From Mangrovimonas spongiae (GTDB taxonomy: Bacteria; Bacteroidota; Bacteroidia; Flavobacteriales; Flavobacteriaceae): DNA of 64,000 nt. The notes beneath the pieces are model-generated. The model was not told the origin of the DNA. It searched no databases and saw nothing but the letters and a program-made list of their open reading frames with translations. The DNA lies in assembly GCF_003944795.1 (NCBI RefSeq), contig NZ_RWBG01000001.1, positions 744,001-808,000 on the forward strand. Reading direction: 5' to 3'. Shown here piece by piece: positions 27,505 to 37,226 of the stretch (within the stretch, counting starts at the first letter, position 1; the number at the start of each line of letters is the position of its first letter). The position numbers and the translations under genes were made by a program.

Positions 27505-28836
27505 ATGAATCGGTTAGTGATTCTTGGTGGTGGTGAAAGTGGTGTAGGAGCCGCTTTATTAGGAAAGGAAAAAGGATACGAAGTCTTTGTCTCAGATAAA
27601 GGTGAGATAAAGAAAAAGTATAAAGACGTTCTTATACATAATAATATTGATTGGGAAGACAAGCAGCATACAGTAAGCAAAATACTTAATGCAGATTTAG
27701 TGATGAAAAGCCCAGGAATACCAGATACAGTTCCATTGGTAAAGCAAATAAAAGAACAAGACATTCCTATTGTTTCAGAAATCGAATTTGCATCAAAATA
27801 TACCAATGCGATTTTAGTGGGTATTACAGGAAGTAACGGTAAAACAACCACAGCAGCATTAACACATCATATTCTCAAACAAGAATTACAAGTAGGATTA
27901 GCGGGGAATATAGGGGACAGTTTCGCTTTGCAGGTGCTAAATGAAAACGTTAAAACATTTGTGTTGGAAATAAGTAGTTTTCAATTAGATGATATCGTGT
28001 CATTTAAGCCACATATCGCAGTGATAACCAATATTACACCAGATCATTTGGATAGGTATGCATATAAGTTTGAAAATTATATCGCCTCAAAATTTCGAAT
28101 AGCCGAAAATCAAACCAAAACCGATTACTTAATCTATGATGCCGATGACGAAGTGATTGTGGATTGGTTAACAAAACATCCCGTTAAATCAACATTATTG
28201 CCGTTTTCATTAACAAAAAAAGTAACAAGCGGCGCTTATTTAGAAAAAGATAGAATAATAATAACAATAGATAATAACATAATAAATATGCCAACAGATA
28301 AATTAGCATTAGAAGGAAAGCATAACGTGAAGAATGCTATGGCAGCTTCAACAGTAGCGCATTTACTTAAAATAAGAAAGCAAACCATACGCGAGAGTTT
28401 AGAAAACTTTCATGGTGTAGAACATCGTTTAGAAAATGTGCTTAAAATTAATAAGGTACAATACATAAACGACTCTAAAGCCACTAACGTTAATGCAACA
28501 TATTATGCGTTAGAAAGTATGGGAGCACCAACCGTTTGGATTGTTGGCGGCGAGGATAAAGGCAATAATTACGAAGAGCTTTTTTCGTTTGTAAATGAAA
28601 AAGTAAAAGCCATAGTATGCTTAGGCGTTGATAACGAAAAACTCCTAAAAAGCTTTAGCTCGATGGTCGACGTTATTGTAGAAACTCAGTTCATGACCGA
28701 AGCTGTTAAAATAGCTTACAAGTTAGCCGAGCCAGGAGATAATGTCTTATTATCGCCAGCTTGTGCGAGTTTCGACTTGTTTGAAAATTACGAAGATAGA
28801 GGAAGGCAATTTAAAGAAGCTGTAAGAAACTTATAA
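27505..28836 (+). CDS. murD: UDP-MurNAc-L-alanine:D-glutamate ligase
   Basis: Cytoplasmic Mur ligase adding D-glutamate to UDP-MurNAc-L-Ala. An N-terminal Rossmann-like motif (LGGGESGVGAALL) is followed by the ATP-binding GSNGKTT (Lys113) and the NITPDHLDRY motif. The C-terminal domain contains NDSKATNVNAT and LLSPACASFDLF, both typical of MurD. Length 443 aa. It is immediately adjacent to mraY, with no intergenic base, and 9 bases before ftsW. Confidence 0.96.
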   Translation: MNRLVILGGGESGVGAALLGKEKGYEVFVSDKGEIKKKYKDVLIHNNIDWEDKQHTVSKILNADLVMKSPGIPDTVPLVKQIKEQDIPIVSEIEFASKYTNAILVGITGSNGKTTTAALTHHILKQELQVGLAGNIGDSFALQVLNENVKTFVLEISSFQLDDIVSFKPHIAVITNITPDHLDRYAYKFENYIASKFRIAENQTKTDYLIYDADDEVIVDWLTKHPVKSTLLPFSLTKKVTSGAYLEKDRIIITIDNNIINMPTDKLALEGKHNVKNAMAASTVAHLLKIRKQTIRESLENFHGVEHRLENVLKINKVQYINDSKATNVNATYYALESMGAPTVWIVGGEDKGNNYEELFSFVNEKVKAIVCLGVDNEKLLKSFSSMVDVIVETQFMTEAVKIAYKLAEPGDNVLLSPACASFDLFENYEDRGRQFKEAVRNL

Positions 28837-28845
28837 AAAAAACAA

Positions 28846-30036
28846 ATGCAGGCCATTTTTAAAAATATTAAAGGGGATAAGCTAATATGGGCCATTGCGG
28901 CTTTATTGGCTGTTTTCTCGTTTTTGCCTGTTTATAGTGCGGCGAGCAATTTGGCCTACGGCGGTAGTGGCGCAAGTACATTTACCGATTTTGCTAAGCA
29001 CTTTATTCATCTAGCTTTAGGTTTTGTAGTTATGTTCGGTGTTCATAAAGTGCCTTACCGCTACTTTAAGGGGTTATCTATTGTTATGATGCCTGTAGTT
29101 TTAATACTTCTGTTAATAACACTGTTACAAGGTACTACAATGGCAGGTGCAAATGCTAGTCGTTGGATAAATATCCCTATTGTAAATATGTCATTTCAAC
29201 CGTCTACCTTGGCTTTCGTGGTTTTAATGGTTTACGTGGCAAGATACATGTCTAAAATTAAAGATCAGGTAATTACTTTTAAAGAGTCTATTTTGCCTTT
29301 GTGGACACCAGTGTTTTTAGTGCTTGTGCTTATTCTTCCAGCAAACCTTTCCACAGCTGCTATTATGTTTGTAATGGTACTTATGTTAGTGTTTTTAGGC
29401 GGATATCCTATACGGTATTTAGCGGTGATATTAGGTGCTGGGTTGTTAGGCTTAACATTTTTTGTGTTGGTGGCAAAAGCTTTCCCAGATGCTATGCCTA
29501 ATAGGGTAGATACATGGATGAGTAGAATTGAAAGTTATGCCGACGATAAAGGTGAAGATGGTTATCAAATTGAAAAAGCAAAAATAGCCATTGCCTCAGG
29601 AGGTGTCCAGGGGCTTGGACCAGGAAAAAGTAAGCAAAAACACTTTTTGCCACAATCGTCTTCAGATTTTATTTTTGCCATTATTGTGGAAGAATATGGA
29701 CTGTTAGGCGGGTTTTTCTTAATGGTGCTTTATCTATGGTTATTATTTAGAATTGTTATTGCATCACAAAAATCCGATACTATTTTTGGTAAACTTTTAG
29801 TCTTAGGTGTTGGTCTGCCAATTGTTTTTCAGGCACTCATAAATATGGCCGTAGCTGTCGAGTTATTCCCTGTGACTGGGCAAACTCTACCTCTGATTAG
29901 TAGTGGTGGAACATCAATATGGATGACCTGCTTGGCCTTAGGTATTGTGTTAAGTGTAAGTGCAAAAAGAGAAGAAATTAAGGAACAAGAAGAGAAAGAA
30001 GATAACCCTTTAGAGGTGTTATCCGAAACGATATAA
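28846..30036 (+). CDS. ftsW: Septal peptidoglycan glycosyltransferase FtsW
   Basis: SEDS-family polytopic membrane protein of 396 aa with about ten hydrophobic segments. SEDS proteins polymerise lipid II into glycan strands together with their cognate class B PBP, here the FtsI of the same operon. Recognisable blocks are [11 protein letters not shown] with [12 protein letters not shown], the loop around [20 protein letters not shown] with [12 protein letters not shown], and [10 protein letters not shown] near the C-terminus. The C-terminal tail is highly acidic and Lys/Glu-rich. It overlaps murG by one base (TAATG). Confidence 0.95.
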   Translation: MQAIFKNIKGDKLIWAIAALLAVFSFLPVYSAASNLAYGGSGASTFTDFAKHFIHLALGFVVMFGVHKVPYRYFKGLSIVMMPVVLILLLITLLQGTTMAGANASRWINIPIVNMSFQPSTLAFVVLMVYVARYMSKIKDQVITFKESILPLWTPVFLVLVLILPANLSTAAIMFVMVLMLVFLGGYPIRYLAVILGAGLLGLTFFVLVAKAFPDAMPNRVDTWMSRIESYADDKGEDGYQIEKAKIAIASGGVQGLGPGKSKQKHFLPQSSSDFIFAIIVEEYGLLGGFFLMVLYLWLLFRIVIASQKSDTIFGKLLVLGVGLPIVFQALINMAVAVELFPVTGQTLPLISSGGTSIWMTCLALGIVLSVSAKREEIKEQEEKEDNPLEVLSETI

Positions 30037-31127
30037 TGAAAAAAATTAAAGTCATATTATCTGGAGGTGGAACAGGAGGTCATATCTATCCTGCGATTGC
30101 CATTGCAAATGAACTAAAATCAAGGTATCCTAATGCCGAGTTTTTATTTGTAGGCGCCAAAGACCGTATGGAAATGGATAAAGTCCCAGAGGCTGGTTAT
30201 AAGATAGAAGGACTTTGGATTTCTGGTTTACAGCGATCGCTAACCATTAAAAACTTAAGCTTTCCGTTTAAGGTTATTGGTAGTTTAATAAAAGCACGAG
30301 GTATTATAAAACGTTTTAAGCCAGATGTGGCTATTGGTACCGGAGGGTATGCTAGCGGACCATTGCTACAAGTGGCAGCGTCAAGCAATATACCAAGTGT
30401 TATTCAGGAGCAAAACTCATTTCCTGGAATTACAAATAAATTATTAGCCTCCAAAGTAGATAAAATTTGTGTGGCTTATGATGGTTTAGAACGCTTTTTT
30501 CCTAGTGAAAAAATTGTAAAAACAGGAAATCCAGTTAGGCAAGATTTACTAACCATAGACACAAAACGAGAACAAGCTTTAGAGCATTTTTCATTAAGCA
30601 AAGAGAAGAAAACACTTTTGGTGCTTGGGGGTAGTTTAGGAGCGCGAAGGATAAATCAGTTAATAGAAAAAGAACTCGATTTTATTCAAACGCATAATGT
30701 TCAGGTGATATGGCAATGCGGGAAACTATATTTTGAAAAGTATAAACTATACGACCATACTAAGAACGTACAAGTGCATGCATTTATAAAAGATATGGAT
30801 TTAGCGTATGCTGCGGCCGACATTATTATTTCTAGAGCAGGAGCTATATCTGTTTCAGAATTAAGTATTGTAGGAAAGCCAGTTATTTTTATTCCGTCAC
30901 CCAATGTGGCCGAAGACCATCAAACAAAAAATGCCATGGCTTATGTTAAAGAGAATGCTGCGATGTTGATTAAAGAATCTGATTTAGATGTCGATTTCGA
31001 AAACAAATTTACGCAGTTAATCATGTCGCCAGAGCGTTGTGAAGAATTAGGAGAGAATATTAAAACAATGGCTTTAGTAGATGCCACAAAGCATATTGTA
31101 GATGAAGTTGAAAAACTATTAAAATAA
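30036..31127 (+). CDS. murG: UDP-GlcNAc:lipid I GlcNAc-transferase
   Basis: Peripheral inner-membrane GT28 glycosyltransferase that converts lipid I to lipid II. The N-terminal glycine-rich loop [14 protein letters not shown] is diagnostic, and [25 protein letters not shown] covers the UDP-GlcNAc site in two parts around residues 265-290. It has 363 aa. The start is coupled to ftsW (TAATG), and murC begins 3 bases after its stop. Confidence 0.96.
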   Translation: MKKIKVILSGGGTGGHIYPAIAIANELKSRYPNAEFLFVGAKDRMEMDKVPEAGYKIEGLWISGLQRSLTIKNLSFPFKVIGSLIKARGIIKRFKPDVAIGTGGYASGPLLQVAASSNIPSVIQEQNSFPGITNKLLASKVDKICVAYDGLERFFPSEKIVKTGNPVRQDLLTIDTKREQALEHFSLSKEKKTLLVLGGSLGARRINQLIEKELDFIQTHNVQVIWQCGKLYFEKYKLYDHTKNVQVHAFIKDMDLAYAAADIIISRAGAISVSELSIVGKPVIFIPSPNVAEDHQTKNAMAYVKENAAMLIKESDLDVDFENKFTQLIMSPERCEELGENIKTMALVDATKHIVDEVEKLLK

Positions 31128-31130
31128 AGT

Positions 31131-32483
31131 ATGAATATTAACCAGATACATAGCGTTTACTTTATTGGTATTGGCGGCGTGGGAATGAGTGCCTTGGCAA
31201 GATATTTTCATGCCAATAATAAACAGGTATCTGGGTACGATAAAACGCCAACCGAAATCACCAAGGGATTAACCAATTTAGGGATAGAAATTCATTTTCA
31301 AGATAACCTAGATTTAGTGAACCTAGAAAGTTTAAACAAAGCAACAACGTTAATCGTATATACGCCTGCAATACCTAAAACGCATACCGAGCTAAATTAC
31401 TTTATTAATCAAGAGTATCAAGTAATGAAACGGTCTCAAGTTTTGGGCCTTATAACGCAAAATACGTTTTGTTTTGCTGTGGCAGGAACACATGGTAAAA
31501 CCACGACGACAAGTATTTTAGCACACTTACTTTACAGTTGTAATGTGCCGCTTACTGCTTTTTTAGGTGGCTTTAGCGAGAATTATCAATCTAATTACAT
31601 AACAAATGGTACCGAAGTAACGGTAGTGGAAGCTGATGAGTTTGATCGTTCCTTTTTAACATTGTCGCCCAATTTAGCCTGTATAACTTCTATGGATGCC
31701 GATCACCTGGATATTTATGGTAATTCGGAAGCGTTATCTGAGTCGTTTAAAGACTTTGCGAGCAAAGTAAAAGAAGACGGTAAGCTATTTGTTAAAAATG
31801 GGTTGACTATTAAAGGAATTACCTATGGTATTGAAGACGAATCAGATTATACAATTCAAAATATAACAATAGAACAAGGGAGTTATGTGTTTGATGTAAA
31901 AACGCCTAAAACAACAATTAACAATATTAAATTTAACCTACCGGGTAGACACAATTTGTCTAATGCTTTAATAGCCTTGGCGATGGCTGTAGAATACGGT
32001 TGCCCTCACCAGCAGCTCGCCAAAGCTTTAGCATCATACAAAGGGGTTAAAAGACGTTTTACATACCATATAAAAACCAATAATTTGGTGTATGTAGATG
32101 ATTATGCGCACCATCCAGAAGAAATAAAAGCGGTTTATCAGGCGGTAACTGAAATGTTTCCTAAGCAAAAAAATGTGATTGTTTTTCAGCCACATTTATT
32201 TAGCAGAACTCGAGATTTTGTTAATGAATTTGCCGAAAGTTTAAGCCTTTTCGATGAGGTTTTTCTATTGGATATTTACCCTGCGAGAGAAGAGCCTATA
32301 CAAGGTGTAGATTCAAAATGGTTGTTGGATAAAATTTCAAACCCAAACAAAAAACTGATAACAAAGAAAAATATAGTTGAAGAAGTGCTTAAAACAAAAG
32401 CTTCGGTAGTTTTAACTGTTGGAGCTGGCGATATTGGAGCAGAAGTTGAACACGTAAAAAAAGGTCTAGAACTTGCGGGCTAA
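31131..32483 (+). CDS. murC: UDP-MurNAc:L-alanine ligase
   Basis: First Mur ligase of the stem peptide pathway, 450 aa. The N-terminal GIGGVGMSALA nucleotide loop, the ATP-binding AGTHGKTTTT (Lys123), the EADEFDRSFL segment and VDDYAHHPEEI are all MurC hallmarks. Together with murE, mraY, murD and murG it gives every precursor step except MurA, MurB and MurF within this cluster or organism. Its stop lies 11 bases inside the ftsQ coding region. Confidence 0.96.
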   Translation: MNINQIHSVYFIGIGGVGMSALARYFHANNKQVSGYDKTPTEITKGLTNLGIEIHFQDNLDLVNLESLNKATTLIVYTPAIPKTHTELNYFINQEYQVMKRSQVLGLITQNTFCFAVAGTHGKTTTTSILAHLLYSCNVPLTAFLGGFSENYQSNYITNGTEVTVVEADEFDRSFLTLSPNLACITSMDADHLDIYGNSEALSESFKDFASKVKEDGKLFVKNGLTIKGITYGIEDESDYTIQNITIEQGSYVFDVKTPKTTINNIKFNLPGRHNLSNALIALAMAVEYGCPHQQLAKALASYKGVKRRFTYHIKTNNLVYVDDYAHHPEEIKAVYQAVTEMFPKQKNVIVFQPHLFSRTRDFVNEFAESLSLFDEVFLLDIYPAREEPIQGVDSKWLLDKISNPNKKLITKKNIVEEVLKTKASVVLTVGAGDIGAEVEHVKKGLELAG

Positions 32484-33192
32484 TTTTAATTACATAAAGC
32501 TAATTTTTCTACTCATTGTAGTAGTGTTTCTCTATGCGTTTTCTGCACACAGAAATACAGCTAGAATAGTTGGGGAACCACAGGTGAAATTTAAAGGAGG
32601 CGAAAACCTGTACATCGCCGCCCAGACTGTTAGTAAATTGTTAATACAAAATTATAAAGGGGTTAAAAACACATCTAAAGAAGCTTTAGATTTGAATAAA
32701 TTGGAAACTGCCCTGAATTCCAATGAGATGATAAAATCAGCCGAAGTCTATTTATCTGTAAATGGAGTGCTTACGGCTGAGGTTGAGCAAAAAAAACCTA
32801 TTGCAAGAGTGTTAGCAAAAACATCATATTATATCGATGATCAGGGAAGTTACATGCCTTTGTCTTCCTATCATTCTGCTAGAGTGCCGCTTGTAACAGG
32901 AAAAATAGATAGAAACAACTTAAACAACATTTATAAAATAGCCCAGAAAGTAAACACTGATGTGTTTTTAAAAAAGAATGTTATTCAAATACATCAAACA
33001 AAAAATAACGATTTGTTTTTACAATTACGAGGCTATGATTTTACCGTGCAATTAGGCGGTTTAAACAATTTAGAAAAGAAAATTAACAACTTAAAAGCGT
33101 TTTATAAAAAAGGCTTAAAAGATAATATACTTAACGATTACAAAACGGTCAACCTTAAGTTTGATAGTCAGGTTGTATGTACTAAAGCGTAA
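32473..33192 (+). CDS. ftsQ: Cell division protein FtsQ
   Basis: Bitopic divisome protein with a short cytoplasmic N-terminus, one membrane helix at about residues 8-24, a POTRA-like region (about 35-110) and a beta domain. It scaffolds FtsL/FtsB and recruits the septal synthase. Sequence conservation with E. coli FtsQ is low, as in other Bacteroidota; length (239 aa), topology and position between murC and ftsA carry the assignment. The start is TTG, 11 bases inside murC, since the next ATG would remove the membrane helix and the POTRA strand. Confidence 0.88.
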   Translation: MRANFNYIKLIFLLIVVVFLYAFSAHRNTARIVGEPQVKFKGGENLYIAAQTVSKLLIQNYKGVKNTSKEALDLNKLETALNSNEMIKSAEVYLSVNGVLTAEVEQKKPIARVLAKTSYYIDDQGSYMPLSSYHSARVPLVTGKIDRNNLNNIYKIAQKVNTDVFLKKNVIQIHQTKNNDLFLQLRGYDFTVQLGGLNNLEKKINNLKAFYKKGLKDNILNDYKTVNLKFDSQVVCTKA

Positions 33193-33195
33193 ACC

Positions 33196-34533
33196 ATGGA
33201 AAATAATATAGCAATAGGATTAGACATAGGAACCACAAAAATAGTGGCCATGATTGGGCGTAAGAACGAATATGGAAAAGTTGAAATTTTAGGCATAGGA
33301 CGTTCTAAAAGTCTAGGGGTTCATCGTGGGGTAGTTAATAACATAACACAAACCATACAATCTATTCAAGCTGCTGTTCAAGAAGCAGAAGCCAGTTCAG
33401 ACCATAAAATAGAAGAGGTTACCGTTGGTATTGCAGGACAGCATATTCGTAGTCTGCAGCACAGCGATTATATAACACGCCCAGACTCCGAAACGGTTAT
33501 AGATGAGGAAGACATTGTTCGGTTAATCAATCAGGTACATAAACTAGTGATGTTGCCAGGCGAAGAAATCATTCATGTACTACCACAAGAATATAAAGTA
33601 GATGGACAAGCCGAAATAAAAGAACCTATTGGGATGTATGGCGGCAGATTAGAAGCCAATTTCCATGTGGTTGTTGGGCAAGTATCTTCTATTAGAAATA
33701 TAGGAAGATGTGTAAAAAGCTCTGGCCTAAACCTAGAAGGAATTACACTAGAACCTTTAGCATCGGCCAATGCTGTATTAAGTCAAGAAGAAAAAGAAGC
33801 TGGAGTTGCTTTAATAGATATAGGAGGCGGAACCACCGATTTAGCAGTTTTTAAAGATGGTATTATACGCCACACGGCGGTAATTCCTTTTGGGGGTAAC
33901 GTGATTACCGAAGACATTAAAGAAGGTTGTTCTATCATAGAAAAACAAGCCGAATTATTAAAAATAAAATTTGGCTCCGCTTGGCCAGGAGAAAATAAAG
34001 ACAACGAAATAGTATCTATACCAGGATTAAGAGGTCGAGAACCTAAAGAAATCACCTTAAAAAACCTGTCAAAAATTATTCATGCGCGCGTAGTTGAGAT
34101 TATAGAGCAAGTATATGTTGAAATTAAAAATTACGGTCATGAAGAGCAAAAGAAAAAACTTATTGCAGGTATTGTGTTAACAGGAGGTGGAAGCCAATTA
34201 AAGCATTTAAAGCAATTGGTAGAGTACATTACAGGAATGGATACCAGAGTTGGCTTTCCTAATGAACATTTAGCAGGCAACAGCGACGACGAAGTAACGA
34301 GCCCGCTTTATGCCACTGCAGTAGGTTTGGTTATGGATGGTCTTAAACGACACGAACGTAAAAAAGCAGAAGAAGCAGCGGCACAACAACAACCGATTGA
34401 TGAGGACGATAATGCTGAAAGTGAAGAAGACATGCCTCAAGACGAGCACATCAATCAACCAAAACCAGAAAGACGTTCTTTTCTGGATAAATTAACAGAA
34501 CGAGTAAAAGATTTTTTAGATAACGCAGAGTAA
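33196..34533 (+). CDS. ftsA: Cell division protein FtsA
   Basis: Actin-like ATPase that tethers FtsZ to the membrane. The phosphate-binding loop GLDIGTTKIVAMIG opens the protein; a second phosphate loop IDIGGGTTDLAVF and the GGGSQLKHL adenosine motif follow. A 1C/SHS2 domain occupies about residues 85-165. The tail is long and acidic (about residues 395-425) before a basic amphipathic C-terminal helix that fits membrane anchoring. Length 445 aa. It is 3 bases after ftsQ and 16 before ftsZ. Confidence 0.96.
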   Translation: MENNIAIGLDIGTTKIVAMIGRKNEYGKVEILGIGRSKSLGVHRGVVNNITQTIQSIQAAVQEAEASSDHKIEEVTVGIAGQHIRSLQHSDYITRPDSETVIDEEDIVRLINQVHKLVMLPGEEIIHVLPQEYKVDGQAEIKEPIGMYGGRLEANFHVVVGQVSSIRNIGRCVKSSGLNLEGITLEPLASANAVLSQEEKEAGVALIDIGGGTTDLAVFKDGIIRHTAVIPFGGNVITEDIKEGCSIIEKQAELLKIKFGSAWPGENKDNEIVSIPGLRGREPKEITLKNLSKIIHARVVEIIEQVYVEIKNYGHEEQKKKLIAGIVLTGGGSQLKHLKQLVEYITGMDTRVGFPNEHLAGNSDDEVTSPLYATAVGLVMDGLKRHERKKAEEAAAQQQPIDEDDNAESEEDMPQDEHINQPKPERRSFLDKLTERVKDFLDNAE

Positions 34534-34549
34534 TTAAAAACCGAAATTC

Positions 34550-36511
34550 ATGAGTAGCAACAACGAATTCGAGAACAACATTTCATTTGATTTACCCAAA
34601 AACCAATCCAATGTCATTAAAGTGATTGGTGTAGGTGGTGGCGGAAGCAACGCTATCAATCATATGTTTCAATTAGGAATTAGAGGTGTCGATTTTGTCA
34701 TCTGTAATACCGATGCCCAAGCCCTACAGAATAGTGGCGTGCCTAATAAAATTCAATTAGGGGTTAATTTAACCGAAGGGTTAGGAGCAGGTGCCAATCC
34801 AGAAATTGGCGAACAGGCCGCCGTAGAGAGTATAGAAGATATTCAGCATATGCTAGATACCAATACAAAAATGGTATTTATTACAGCTGGTATGGGTGGT
34901 GGTACAGGTACCGGGGCAGCACCAGTGATTGCTAAAATGGCTAAAGATTTAGACGTTTTAACAGTAGGTATTGTAACCATGCCATTCCAATTCGAAGGAA
35001 AAACCAGAAATAAACAAGCCCAACAAGGGGTAGAGAAACTTCGTGAAGTGGTAGACTCTTTAGTGGTTATAAACAACAACAAGCTTCGTGAGGTATATGG
35101 TAATTTAGGATTTAAAGCAGGCTTCTCAAAAGCCGATGAAGTGTTATCTACAGCTGCTCGAGGAATTGCCGAGGTTATTACACATCACTACACGCAAAAC
35201 ATTGACTTGCGCGATGCGAAAACGGTGTTAAGTAACAGTGGAACAGCCATTATGGGATCTGCAGCTGCATCTGGTCAAAATAGAGCCCAAGAAGCCATTA
35301 GAAAAGCGCTAGATTCGCCGTTACTTAACGATAATAAAATTACTGGAGCCAAGAATGTATTGTTGCTTATCGTATCTGGTGCTCAAGAAATCACTATTGA
35401 TGAAATAGGTGAAATTAACGACCATATTCAAGAAGAAGCGGGTCATGGTGCTAATATTATTATGGGAGTTGGTGAAGACGAAGCTTTAGAGGAGTCTGTA
35501 GCTGTAACTATTATAGCTACTGGGTTTGATGTCGATCAGCAAGACGAAATTTCTAATACCGAGGTTAAAAAAGTCATTCATGCTTTAGAAGATGATAAAC
35601 CTTTAGAACAGGATTTAAGCAAGCGCGAGAAAAACCCAGCTATCATTACACCCAATATCGAGCTGGAAAAAAAGGAAGAACCAATAGTTAAACATACCTT
35701 AGATTTAGACGAGCTTAACGATACAGAACCACCTGTAAATGAAACGCCACCATCAGAGATTGTTGAGACTACAAATGCCATAAAAAACATTCCAGTAAAT
35801 TATGAACAAGTTACTGTAAATGAAACTGTAGATGAAGAGTTCAATATCACATCGGTAACACCTGAAGAGTCTATAGAAGAAGATTCAGAAGAAGAACAGC
35901 AATTTACATTAACTTTCGATATGCCAATAAGCAACGAAAGTAATGAAGCGCCTAAAGCTACGGATGAAGATTTTGTGGTTCATGAATTAGACGAGAATAT
36001 TAAAAAATTACCTGTAAAAGATCATGTAGAACTCATCCCTATTACAGAGACTAATGATGAAGGTGAAAAAAGATATGCTTTAGATGATTACATGGAGTAT
36101 GAGTCAACGTTAAATAACAGTCAAAAAACAGAAAAACCAGCTTCCAAAACGACACATAAAGTTGAAGAAGCAAACGAAGACATCGTATTTGAAAAGAAAG
36201 TTGTTGCAACAGAAGCTGAAGAAACAGCCGAAGAAGATGTAGATCCTATAAATGCACCTATTTCAGACTTGCTAAAAGAACGTGCTGCAGAGCGAAGACG
36301 TAAAATGAAAGACTTCAACTATAAATTCAATAACTCTAAAATTGATGACATAGAAAAAGTGCCAGCATATAAACGTCAAGGTGTTAATTTAGACGAAGCC
36401 AAGCATTCTTCTGAAACTAATTCAATATCAAAAACAAGTATCAGTTCAGATGATAATGACGATATTCAACTAAGAAGCAATAACTCTTTTTTACATGATA
36501 ATGTAGATTAA
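34550..36511 (+). CDS. ftsZ: Cell division GTPase FtsZ with long C-terminal tail
   Basis: Tubulin-like GTPase forming the Z ring. The G-box GGGTGTG is at residues 116-122 and the catalytic T7 loop NIDLRD at 217-222. The globular part ends near residue 330. A tail of about 320 residues follows, making the protein 653 aa against about 380-400 in E. coli and Bacillus. The tail is acidic (Glu/Asp-rich), then more basic near ERAAERRRKMKDF, and ends with a short peptide (IQLRSNNSFLHDNVD) that probably binds FtsA. ftsZ is the last gene of the dcw cluster and is followed by a terminator. Confidence 0.96.
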   Translation: MSSNNEFENNISFDLPKNQSNVIKVIGVGGGGSNAINHMFQLGIRGVDFVICNTDAQALQNSGVPNKIQLGVNLTEGLGAGANPEIGEQAAVESIEDIQHMLDTNTKMVFITAGMGGGTGTGAAPVIAKMAKDLDVLTVGIVTMPFQFEGKTRNKQAQQGVEKLREVVDSLVVINNNKLREVYGNLGFKAGFSKADEVLSTAARGIAEVITHHYTQNIDLRDAKTVLSNSGTAIMGSAAASGQNRAQEAIRKALDSPLLNDNKITGAKNVLLLIVSGAQEITIDEIGEINDHIQEEAGHGANIIMGVGEDEALEESVAVTIIATGFDVDQQDEISNTEVKKVIHALEDDKPLEQDLSKREKNPAIITPNIELEKKEEPIVKHTLDLDELNDTEPPVNETPPSEIVETTNAIKNIPVNYEQVTVNETVDEEFNITSVTPEESIEEDSEEEQQFTLTFDMPISNESNEAPKATDEDFVVHELDENIKKLPVKDHVELIPITETNDEGEKRYALDDYMEYESTLNNSQKTEKPASKTTHKVEEANEDIVFEKKVVATEAEETAEEDVDPINAPISDLLKERAAERRRKMKDFNYKFNNSKIDDIEKVPAYKRQGVNLDEAKHSSETNSISKTSISSDDNDDIQLRSNNSFLHDNVD

Positions 36512-36545
36512 TTAATAGCGATTAAGTTTAGTGTTTAAGCTTCTC

Positions 36546-36590
36546 GAAAACCCGAGTCTTATGTCATGTAAGTTCGGGTTTTCTTTGTTA
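36546..36590 (+). terminator. Terminator of the dcw cluster
   Basis: Perfect 10-bp stem GAAAACCCGA with TCGGGTTTTC around an 18-base loop, then a T-rich stretch. It lies about 35 bases after the ftsZ stop and closes a run of 13 plus-strand genes. Confidence 0.7.
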
Positions 36591-36619
36591 TCTTCGCAAA
36601 AGATTAAAATTTAGGTAAT

Positions 36620-37072
36620 ATGAGTTTACAACAAGATGTGATGACTGCCATGAAAGCAGCCATGAAAGCTAAAGACCAAACAGCCTTAGCAGCATTAAGG
36701 TCGGTTAAATCGGCAATATTATTAGCACAAACAGAAACCGGAGCTAAAGAAGACTTAACAGAAGAGCAAGAATTAAAATTGTTGCAAAAACTAGTTAAGC
36801 AAAGAAAAGATAGTGCCGCAGTTTATATAGAACAAAACAGAGAAGATTTAGCCAAGCCAGAATTGGAAGAAGCCGACATTATTTCGCAATTCTTACCAGA
36901 AGCACTATCTGAGGAAGAAATTGAAAAAGTGGTGGTAATGGTTATAAACGATACCAATGCCGACGGCATGAAAGACATGGGTAAGGTTATGGGTATTGTT
37001 AGTAAGCAATTAGCAGGACAAGCCGATGGAAAAACCATCTCTACGATTGTAAAGCAAAAGCTTTCTCAATAA
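36620..37072 (+). CDS. GatB/YqeY domain-containing protein
   Basis: A 150-residue cytoplasmic protein of the YqeY family. YqeY resembles the tRNA-binding tail domain of the GatB amidotransferase subunit, but stand-alone proteins have no established role. Helical segments start MTAMKAAMKAKDQTALAALR and EEQELKLLQKLVKQRKD; the conserved LPEALSEEEIE segment is in the middle and GKVMGIVSKQLAGQADGK near the end. It follows ftsZ beyond a terminator and precedes a tRNA gene by 11 bases. Confidence 0.9.
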   Translation: MSLQQDVMTAMKAAMKAKDQTALAALRSVKSAILLAQTETGAKEDLTEEQELKLLQKLVKQRKDSAAVYIEQNREDLAKPELEEADIISQFLPEALSEEEIEKVVVMVINDTNADGMKDMGKVMGIVSKQLAGQADGKTISTIVKQKLSQ

Positions 37073-37083
37073 ATAATTGTTTT

Positions 37084-37157
37084 GGCCACGTAGTTCAACT
37101 GGATAGAATATCAGATTTCGGCTCTGAGGGTTGAGGGTTCGAGTCCTTCCGTGGTCA
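37084..37157 (+). tRNA. tRNA-Arg (anticodon UCG)
   Basis: A full cloverleaf can be folded. The acceptor stem GGCCACG pairs with CGTGGTC (one G-U), the D stem is GTTC with GAAT, the anticodon stem TCAGA with TCTGA around the loop TTTCGGC (anticodon TCG), and the T stem GAGGG pairs with CCTTC around TTCGAGT. The discriminator base is A. The 3' CCA is not encoded (ACAA follows), so it must be added by CCA transferase. There is no integrase or repeated 3' end nearby, so nothing suggests use as an integration site. Confidence 0.95.
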
Positions 37158-37169
37158 CAAATAATAAAG

Positions 37170-37194
37170 GCAAGTGAAATTCTCACTTGCTTTT
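37170..37194 (+). terminator. Terminator after tRNA-Arg
   Basis: Perfect 8-bp stem GCAAGTGA with TCACTTGC, 5-base loop, followed by TTTTGTTATTTT, 12 bases after the tRNA. Confidence 0.75.
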
Positions 37195-37226
37195 GTTATT
37201 TTAGCAGGCAACCTACATTAGTCTCT

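Noticed and set aside
27420-27851. A 143-codon minus-strand open frame
   Set aside because: It is antisense to the mraY/murD junction, both certain genes, and shows no recognisable protein features.
37084-37157. tRNA-Arg as an integration site
   Set aside because: No integrase, no repeat of the tRNA 3' end and no change in gene content downstream.
37131-37226. Upstream extension of the MtfA-like gene
   Set aside because: The longer start would lie inside the tRNA-Arg gene and cross its terminator; the ATG at 37227 begins the expected membrane segment.
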